A stretch of DNA of 19,003 nt from Sphingomonas sp. UBA4766. Its GTDB lineage: Bacteria > Pseudomonadota > Alphaproteobacteria > Sphingomonadales > Sphingomonadaceae. Below the pieces are notes generated by a model. The model did not search any database and was not told where the DNA came from. It saw nothing but the letters and a program-made list of their open reading frames with translations. Positions 14,550 through 19,003 of this stretch are shown in pieces. The stretch is from NCBI GenBank assembly GCA_002403415.1, contig DHHS01000139.1, positions 1 through 19,003 on the forward strand, given 5' to 3'. The stretch's first letter is position 1. Each line of letters starts with the position of its first letter. The position numbers and the translations under genes were made by a program.

Positions 14550-14673
14550 TGCCCAACTTCCCTGTCGCAGTGAATGTGTCGCGGTGGATGCCGCCCCGCT
14601 AGCATCGCCGCCGCGCCACCGCCACCCCTTCAGGGTTGACCTGCGTGCGGCCAAAGGCGCAAAGCGCGGTCAG
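14550..14673. promoter_or_regulatory. Divergent pgi/lepB intergenic region
   Basis: A 124-base gap that should hold promoters for both operons. TTGACC at 14636-14641 (plus strand) is a good -35 match for lepB, but the -10 position 17 bases later (GCAAAG) is poor, so I rate it low. lepB has no evident ribosome binding site. GATGC (14588-14592) and GCATC (14602-14606) form a short inverted repeat. No other structure seen. Confidence 0.3.
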
Positions 14674-15501
14674 ATGGATGGAACTACGCCCCAGCACCTC
14701 TCAGACGCCGCCCCTGCGCAAGCGCCGCGCAGCGAATGGCGACAAACGATCGGCTTTCTGCTGAAACTTGCGATAATCTTTACCGCGCTGCGCAGTTTCG
14801 CCTTTGCCCCGTTCATGATCCCATCGGCGTCGATGATGCCGGGGCTGCTGGTGGGCGATTACCTTATCGTTTCGAAATTCAGCTATGGCTGGTCGCGCCA
14901 CAGCCTGCCGTTCAGCGTGCCGATCCTGTCTGGTCGCGCCTTTGCCGCGCTCCCGGCGCGCGGGGACATTGCAGTGTTCAAGGCGCCGCCCCTCAACCGG
15001 CAGGATTATATCAAGCGCGTCATCGGCCTACCCGGCGATACGATCCAGATACGCGGCGGACAGATCATCCTGAACGGGGTCGCGGTGCCGCAACAAGCCG
15101 CCGGTGACGGCATTGCTCCGATCGCGCCGGGCGAGGGCTGCCCCGCCGCCATGCAGCTCAGCCGGGGTGGCATCGTCCAGTGCCGCTATCGCCGGTTTCG
15201 CGAGACGATGCCGGGCGGCAAAACCTATATCGTGATGGATCGCGGGACTACAGCAGCGGATGATACCGCGCTGTTCACCGTCCCCGCCGGACATCTCTTC
15301 ATGATGGGCGACAATCGCGACAACAGCGCCGACAGCCGCTTTCCGGCGGTGCCGGGGCAGGGCATCGGCTATGTGCCGGTCGACAATCTGGTCGGACGCG
15401 CGCAGTTTTTGTTCTTTTCAACCGATGGCAGCGCGTCGTGGCTGCTCCCCTGGACATGGGTTTCCGCCGCACGCTGGCACCGGATCGGCGGCGCGTTGTG
15501 A
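14674..15501 (+). CDS. lepB: Signal peptidase I
   Basis: A 275-residue inner-membrane serine protease that removes Sec/Tat signal peptides. After a short cytoplasmic N-terminus there is one membrane segment at about residues 25-44 (TIGFLLKLAIIFTALRSFAF). Box B carries the nucleophile S53 (IPSASMMPGLLVGDYLIVSK); box D carries the general base K114 (DYIKRVIGLPGD); box E is GHLFMMGDNRDNSADSR near the C-terminus. Two cysteines in the beta-rich insert (GEGCPAAM and IVQCRY) could form a disulfide, as in E. coli LepB. The single-anchor topology fits alphaproteobacterial enzymes. ATG 14674 gives normal length though no clear ribosome binding site precedes it. Its stop overlaps the rnc start (GTGA). 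Confidence 0.95.
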   Translation: MDGTTPQHLSDAAPAQAPRSEWRQTIGFLLKLAIIFTALRSFAFAPFMIPSASMMPGLLVGDYLIVSKFSYGWSRHSLPFSVPILSGRAFAALPARGDIAVFKAPPLNRQDYIKRVIGLPGDTIQIRGGQIILNGVAVPQQAAGDGIAPIAPGEGCPAAMQLSRGGIVQCRYRRFRETMPGGKTYIVMDRGTTAADDTALFTVPAGHLFMMGDNRDNSADSRFPAVPGQGIGYVPVDNLVGRAQFLFFSTDGSASWLLPWTWVSAARWHRIGGAL

Positions 15502-16172
15502 CCGATCCCCTAACCGGCTGGCTCGCCGATGCGTTGGGCGCAACGCCGCGCGATCTGGCGCTTTACCAACGCGCGCTGACGCATGGCAGCCAGGGGGCGG
15601 CCAATTATGAGCGGCTGGAGTTTCTGGGCGACCGGGTGCTGGGCCTTACCATTGCCGAATGGTTGTATGAGCGGTTTCCGAACGAGGCCGAGGGGGCGCT
15701 GTCAAAGCGGCTGAACGCGCTGGTCAGCGGCACCGTGTGCGCCGAGATCGCGCGCGAGCTGTCGCTGGCGGCACATCTGCGGCTGGGCAAGCAAGCGCGC
15801 GACGATGGCGCGTTCGACAGTGACAATGTGCTGGGCGACGCGGTGGAAGCGCTCATCGGCGCACTTTTTCTCGACCACGGGCTGGCGGCAGCGCGGGGCG
15901 CGGTGCGCCAACTCTGGGCCAGCCGGATCGAGCGCGACGTGCGCGCGCCTCAGCATCCCAAGTCCGCGCTCCAGGAATGGGCCGCCGCGCATCAGCGCCG
16001 CCCGCCCGAATATGCGATCGTTGAGCGCTCCGGCCCCCACCACGCCCCGCGCTTCACGGTCAAGGTGGCGATCGGCAAACTCGCCGAAGCAGTGGCAGAA
16101 GGCGCATCGAAGCAAGAGGCGGAGACCGCGGCGGCGGCGGCCCTGCTTGCCCAATTGGAGTGCGGTCGATGA
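15498..16172 (+). CDS. rnc: Ribonuclease III
   Basis: A 224-residue cytoplasmic endonuclease that processes rRNA precursors and cleaves double-stranded RNA. The RNase III signature YERLEFLGDRVLGL places acidic residues E38, E41 and D45, and GDAVEALIGALFLD places D114 and E117; all match E. coli numbering exactly. The C-terminal double-stranded RNA binding domain runs from about residue 154 (HPKSALQEWAAAHQ to KQEAETAAAAALLAQLE). I chose GTG at 15498, which overlaps the lepB TGA by four bases (GTGA) and gives the expected N-terminus TDPLTGWLADALG; ATG 15438 upstream would lie within lepB and add unrelated residues. Expression is likely coupled to lepB translation, and its own stop overlaps era. 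Confidence 0.95.
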   Translation: MTDPLTGWLADALGATPRDLALYQRALTHGSQGAANYERLEFLGDRVLGLTIAEWLYERFPNEAEGALSKRLNALVSGTVCAEIARELSLAAHLRLGKQARDDGAFDSDNVLGDAVEALIGALFLDHGLAAARGAVRQLWASRIERDVRAPQHPKSALQEWAAAHQRRPPEYAIVERSGPHHAPRFTVKVAIGKLAEAVAEGASKQEAETAAAAALLAQLECGR

Positions 16173-17062
16173 CCCAAAAATGCGGCCTGGTCGCGGTCGT
16201 GGGCGCGCCGAATGCGGGCAAATCAACGCTGGTAAACGCGCTCGTCGGCCAGAAGGTGGCAATCGTCAGTCCAAAGGCACAGACGACGCGCGTGCGCCTG
16301 ATGGGCGTCGCGCTGGAGGGAGAGACACAAATCCTGCTCGTCGATACGCCCGGCATCTTCGAGCCCAAGCGTCGCCTCGACCGCGCAATGGTCGCGGCCG
16401 CATGGGGCGGAGCGGAAGGCGCAGACCTGATCGCGATGGTGGTCGATGCCAAGGGCGGGCTTGGCCCCAAAGTGATGCCGATTGCAGAGGGGCTGGCGGC
16501 ACGGCGAGAAAAGAAATTCCTGATTCTGAACAAGGTCGACCTCGCCGACAAGGCGCGCCTGCTCGTCCACGCCGAGCGGCTGAACGCCGCCGCCGGTTTC
16601 GCGGAGACGTTTTTCGTGAGTGCGGCCACCGGCGATGGCTTGGGTGAGCTAAAGGCTGCGCTCGCCGCCGAAATGCCCGTCGGCCCCTGGCATTTCCCCG
16701 AAGATCAGGTGTCGGACGCGACCGAGCGGATGCTGGCCGCCGAAGTAACCCGCGAACAGCTTTACCTCCAGCTTCACGCCGAACTCCCTTATGACAGCGC
16801 GGTTGAGACCGAGCAGTATAAGGAGCGCGACGACGGGTCGGTCGAAATCCACCAACAGATCCTTGTCGCGCGCACCAGCCAGCGCGCGATTGTGCTGGGC
16901 AAGGGCGGTGCGCGGATCAAGGAAATTGGCGCGCGAGCCCGCACCGAGTTATCGACCCTGATGGAGCGAAAAGTGCACCTCTATCTGCATGTCAAAGTGA
17001 AGGAAAACTGGGACGAAGACCGCGGCGTTTACCGCGACATGGGATTGGATTGGGTCGAATGA
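16169..17062 (+). CDS. era: GTPase Era
   Basis: A 297-residue essential GTPase that binds 16S rRNA during 30S assembly. The G motifs are G1 GAPNAGKS (12-19), G2 around TTR at residues 39-41, G3 DTPG (59-62), G4 NKVD (121-124) and G5 SAATG. The C-terminal KH domain contains the VLGKGGARIKEIG GxxG loop, followed by RKVHLYLHVKVKENW. The start ATG 16169 overlaps the rnc TGA (ATGA) and has GGAG at 16157-16160, eight bases upstream; the in-frame GTG at 16160 is less well placed. Being directly downstream of rnc is the conserved bacterial arrangement, tying RNA processing to ribosome assembly. The stop overlaps the nitrilase start (ATGA). Confidence 0.96.
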   Translation: MTQKCGLVAVVGAPNAGKSTLVNALVGQKVAIVSPKAQTTRVRLMGVALEGETQILLVDTPGIFEPKRRLDRAMVAAAWGGAEGADLIAMVVDAKGGLGPKVMPIAEGLAARREKKFLILNKVDLADKARLLVHAERLNAAAGFAETFFVSAATGDGLGELKAALAAEMPVGPWHFPEDQVSDATERMLAAEVTREQLYLQLHAELPYDSAVETEQYKERDDGSVEIHQQILVARTSQRAIVLGKGGARIKEIGARARTELSTLMERKVHLYLHVKVKENWDEDRGVYRDMGLDWVE

Positions 17063-18009
17063 AGCAGGTTCGAGCAGCAATTGTTCAGGCATCCCCCATT
17101 CCGATCGCGATATCGGACGGGATTACGGCGCTGGTCGGCCATGTCGCGCGCGCGGTCGATGAGGGTGCCGAGGTGGTCGCATTCGGCGAGACCTTTTTGG
17201 GCGGCTATCCGCTCTGGCTCGACGAGGCAGCGGGTGCGGCACTGTGGGACCATCCGGGTGTGAAAGCACTCCACGCGCTGATGCTCGACGGTGCCGTGCG
17301 CGAAGCTGACCCGCGCTTCGAACCGTTACAGGCTCTGGTCGACAAGGCGGGCGTGTGCGTATCGGTCGGCGCGCATGCGCGTGTCCGATCGAGCATCACC
17401 AACACGCAGTATATCTTCCGCCCCGGCCAGCCGGCCCTCCCCCACCGCAAGCTGGTGCCGACGCATGGCGAGCGTTTGATCTGGGCGCGCGGCGACGGGT
17501 CGACGCTCGACGTCCACGAAGCCGCTTGGGGGCGGCTCGGCAATCTGATTTGCTGGGAACATTGGATGCCGCTCGCACGCGCCGCCATGCACCATGCGGG
17601 CGAGCATATCCATGTCGCCGCCTGGCCTTCTGCGCGCGACATGTATGCGGTCGCGGCCCAGCATTATGCGTTTGAGGGGCGCTGCTTCGTGCTGTCGGCG
17701 GCGACCATCCAGCACCGCGACGAGGTGCTAGATGGCCTCGCGCGCGCGGGGGGCAATGCGGAGGCCGAGGCGCTGATCCGGCAAATGCCCGACGGCCAGC
17801 TTCAAAATGGCGGCAGCGGCATTTACGCGCCCGATGGCAGCGTGCTCGCGCGCGCAGGCGCTCAAGCCGAAATCATCGGCGCAACGCTCGACATGGCGAT
17901 GATCGGCCGCGAGCTGGCCGCACTCGACACCGATGGGCATTATAGCCGGCCCGATGTGTTTGAACTCCACGTCAACCGCCGGGCGACACCGGGCGTGGTG
18001 GAAGGGTAG
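17059..18009 (+). CDS. Nitrilase (carbon-nitrogen hydrolase superfamily)
   Basis: A 316-residue cytoplasmic hydrolase. The catalytic triad is complete: E44 (VVAFGETFLGGYPLW), K131 (PHRKLVPTHGERLIW) and C165 (GNLICWEHWMPLAR). The CWEHWMPL context is the hallmark of the nitrilase branch, acting on organic nitriles to give acid plus ammonia, rather than the amidase branches. Exact substrate (aliphatic, aryl or arylacetonitrile) cannot be told from sequence. ATG 17059 overlaps the era TGA by four bases; a TTG at 17050 would add MGR and is unlikely. Being the coupled fourth gene of lepB-rnc-era is unusual for a catabolic enzyme and suggests constitutive expression with housekeeping genes. It converges on the GFA gene with nine bases between stops, and no clear terminator is seen. 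Confidence 0.93.
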   Translation: MKQVRAAIVQASPIPIAISDGITALVGHVARAVDEGAEVVAFGETFLGGYPLWLDEAAGAALWDHPGVKALHALMLDGAVREADPRFEPLQALVDKAGVCVSVGAHARVRSSITNTQYIFRPGQPALPHRKLVPTHGERLIWARGDGSTLDVHEAAWGRLGNLICWEHWMPLARAAMHHAGEHIHVAAWPSARDMYAVAAQHYAFEGRCFVLSAATIQHRDEVLDGLARAGGNAEAEALIRQMPDGQLQNGGSGIYAPDGSVLARAGAQAEIIGATLDMAMIGRELAALDTDGHYSRPDVFELHVNRRATPGVVEG

Positions 18010-18018
18010 CGCGCCCCG

Positions 18019-18468
18019 TCATCCCGGCCCTACTAAGGCCGCCCATTCGGCCATGCTGCGGGGCTGCTCGTCCATCACCTTTGCATCAGGTGGCAGGGTG
18101 ATCCACGGCTGCTTGCTCCCCACCCAGATATGCGCGGCGGGCACCAGCTCCGCACTGCGGTCGAGCGTGCCGCAGCGCAGCGTGCCAAAGCCGGGACGCG
18201 TGTTATTTTCAGAGAAAATGCGCGTCTTGCACAGCGCGCAGCCCCAGATTGCCGACCCCGCGCCGCTTGGCTGGACATAATCGCCCTTGTCCAGCTCGCC
18301 CGTAATCTCAAGATCTTGGCGCGCAAACATCATATGCTCGCTAAACGCACTGCCGGTGCGCGACTGGCATAAAGTGCAGTGGCAAGCATAGGGCTGCATC
18401 CGAAACCCCGTGCGCAACGTGTAGCGCACCGCCCCGCACAAACACCCGCCGGTCAGTTCACCCTGCAT
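18019..18468 (-). CDS. GFA (glutathione-dependent formaldehyde-activating enzyme-like) zinc-binding protein
   Basis: A 149-residue protein with the cysteine pattern of the GFA/CENP-V fold: C9 and C11 (GGCLCGAVRY), C29, C31 and C34 (YACHCTLCQ), C77 and C80 (GCALCKT). These would bind two structural or substrate-site zinc ions. Gfa from Paracoccus catalyses or aids S-hydroxymethyl-glutathione formation, but most family members have no proven reaction, so the name does not give function. The tail (IWVGSKQPWITLPPD) is typical. The start at 18468 overlaps the end of the upstream CoA-transferase gene by 11 bases, with GGAGG about nine bases before it, indicating a shared transcript. Confidence 0.88.
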   Translation of the reverse strand: MQGELTGGCLCGAVRYTLRTGFRMQPYACHCTLCQSRTGSAFSEHMMFARQDLEITGELDKGDYVQPSGAGSAIWGCALCKTRIFSENNTRPGFGTLRCGTLDRSAELVPAAHIWVGSKQPWITLPPDAKVMDEQPRSMAEWAALVGPG

Positions 18469-19003
18469 CGCTTAATCCCTCCCCCGCGCGAATACGCGCC
18501 CCTTGCTCATCGAGTTGTGGCGGCAGGCTCGCCTCGCGCACGGGCGCCGCGCCGAACTTCACCGGCGGGCGCATTTCGAAATAATCGCCCTCGCTCGGGT
18601 GCGTGCGCCGCTGGAAAAAGCCGGTCGCGTGCAAATGCGGGTCGTCCATGATGTCATCGACGTCGCGCGCCGCCCGCGCGGGCAGGTTTGCCGCTTCACA
18701 CCGCACGAGCAGCTCGGCCGTGGTCAGGCCCGGCGTCAGCCGCGCGACTTCGCGATACATCAGCGCCATGTTGCGGAACCGGTCGGGCGTGGTGGCCAAC
18801 GCTGGCTGCTCCAGAAACGCGGACGCACCGAGCAGTTCGAACAGCGCGAGCCAATGCCGGTCGCCATAAGCGGCAATCGCGACATAGCCGTCACTGGTTG
18901 GGAAAGGCTGGCGATTTGGGTCGACCTGGCGCGCGTAACAGGATGGCGCGTTCGGCGGGTCGAACGTCATCCCGCCCAGATGTTCGAGCAGGATGAAATG
19001 CGT
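18458..19003 (-). CDS. Class III CoA-transferase (CaiB/BaiF family), C-terminal part, cut by window edge
   Basis: The reading frame is open to the right edge, giving 181 C-terminal residues of what is normally about 400. Readable blocks are FILLEHLGGMTFDPPNAPSCY, RQPFPTSDGYVAIAAYGDRHWLAL, RFRNMALMYREVARLTPGLTTAELLVRCEAANLPARAARDVDDIMDDPHL in successive stretches, and PPVKFGAAPVREASLPPQLDEQG. The FPTSDGYVAIAA and DIMDDPHLHATGFF blocks are typical of the family. These enzymes move CoA between carboxylic acids in a ping-pong-free mechanism using a catalytic aspartate, which lies in the missing N-terminal part. Substrate unknown. The ATG at 18970 is internal, not the start. The stop at 18458 lies inside the GFA start region. 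Confidence 0.9.
   Translation of the reverse strand, partial: THFILLEHLGGMTFDPPNAPSCYARQVDPNRQPFPTSDGYVAIAAYGDRHWLALFELLGASAFLEQPALATTPDRFRNMALMYREVARLTPGLTTAELLVRCEAANLPARAARDVDDIMDDPHLHATGFFQRRTHPSEGDYFEMRPPVKFGAAPVREASLPPQLDEQGARIRAGEGLSDAG

Noticed and set aside
14636..14664. TTGACC as -35 of a lepB promoter.
   Set aside because: No acceptable -10 at 16-18 bases; kept only as a note in the intergenic entry.
1..19003. tRNA, rRNA, CRISPR, insertion sequences, prophage, integrase or toxin-antitoxin genes.
   Set aside because: None seen: no array of direct repeats, no transposase or integrase motifs, and gaps are too short and fully bounded by conventional genes.

Overview
The window reads as ordinary, densely packed chromosome of a high-GC alphaproteobacterium, most likely a sphingomonad (Sphingomonadaceae). 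This rests on protein character: an alphaproteobacterial-type pyruvate dehydrogenase E2, a glutathione reductase with a CVIRGC redox motif, an lepB-rnc-era block, a half-length exported M16 peptidase, an RcnB-like secreted protein and M13/M28 exopeptidases. I see no tRNA, rRNA, insertion sequence, integrase, CRISPR array or phage gene. Eighteen protein genes cover almost everything; no gene-free stretch reaches 300 bases (the longest is about 134).

Layout. 1-1089 (minus): pyruvate dehydrogenase E2, cut by the left edge. 1220-1675 (plus): a universal-stress-type protein, divergent from E2. 1780-4601 (plus): an M16 and an M28 exported metallopeptidase, 14 bases apart. 4614-5543 (minus): an RcnB-like secreted protein with a Lys/Arg-repeat and Cys tail. 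5678-6157 (minus): free methionine-(R)-sulfoxide reductase, divergent from acs (6284-8248, plus), acetyl-CoA synthetase. 8310-10352 (plus): an M13 peptidase. 10403-11658 (plus): a TauD-type dioxygenase and a small antibiotic-biosynthesis-monooxygenase-fold protein. 11695-14549 (minus): pgi-gor, overlapping by ATGA. 14674-18009 (plus): lepB-rnc-era-nitrilase, every junction a 4-base stop/start overlap. 18019-19003 (minus): a GFA-type zinc protein downstream of, and overlapping, the 3' half of a class III CoA-transferase gene cut by the right edge.

How the genes fit together. Central carbon metabolism recurs (E2 makes acetyl-CoA from pyruvate, Acs makes it from acetate, Pgi feeds the hexose-phosphate pool). 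Redox and repair functions recur too (Gor, free Met-sulfoxide reductase, Usp-type protein). Three exported zinc metallopeptidases of different families (M16, M28, M13) suggest peptide scavenging in the periplasm or outside. lepB-rnc-era is the housekeeping secretion/RNA/ribosome cluster, with a complete nitrilase attached as a coupled fourth gene.

I did not find a clearly undescribed multi-gene system. The most distinctive signal is a long hairpin at 10366-10409 (17 base pairs with one bulge) whose 3' arm contains both the Shine-Dalgarno sequence and the start codon of the dioxygenase gene, a layout expected of a translational switch. Secondary points are the coupled nitrilase, the RcnB-like tail, and a hairpin directly upstream of the M16 ribosome binding site.
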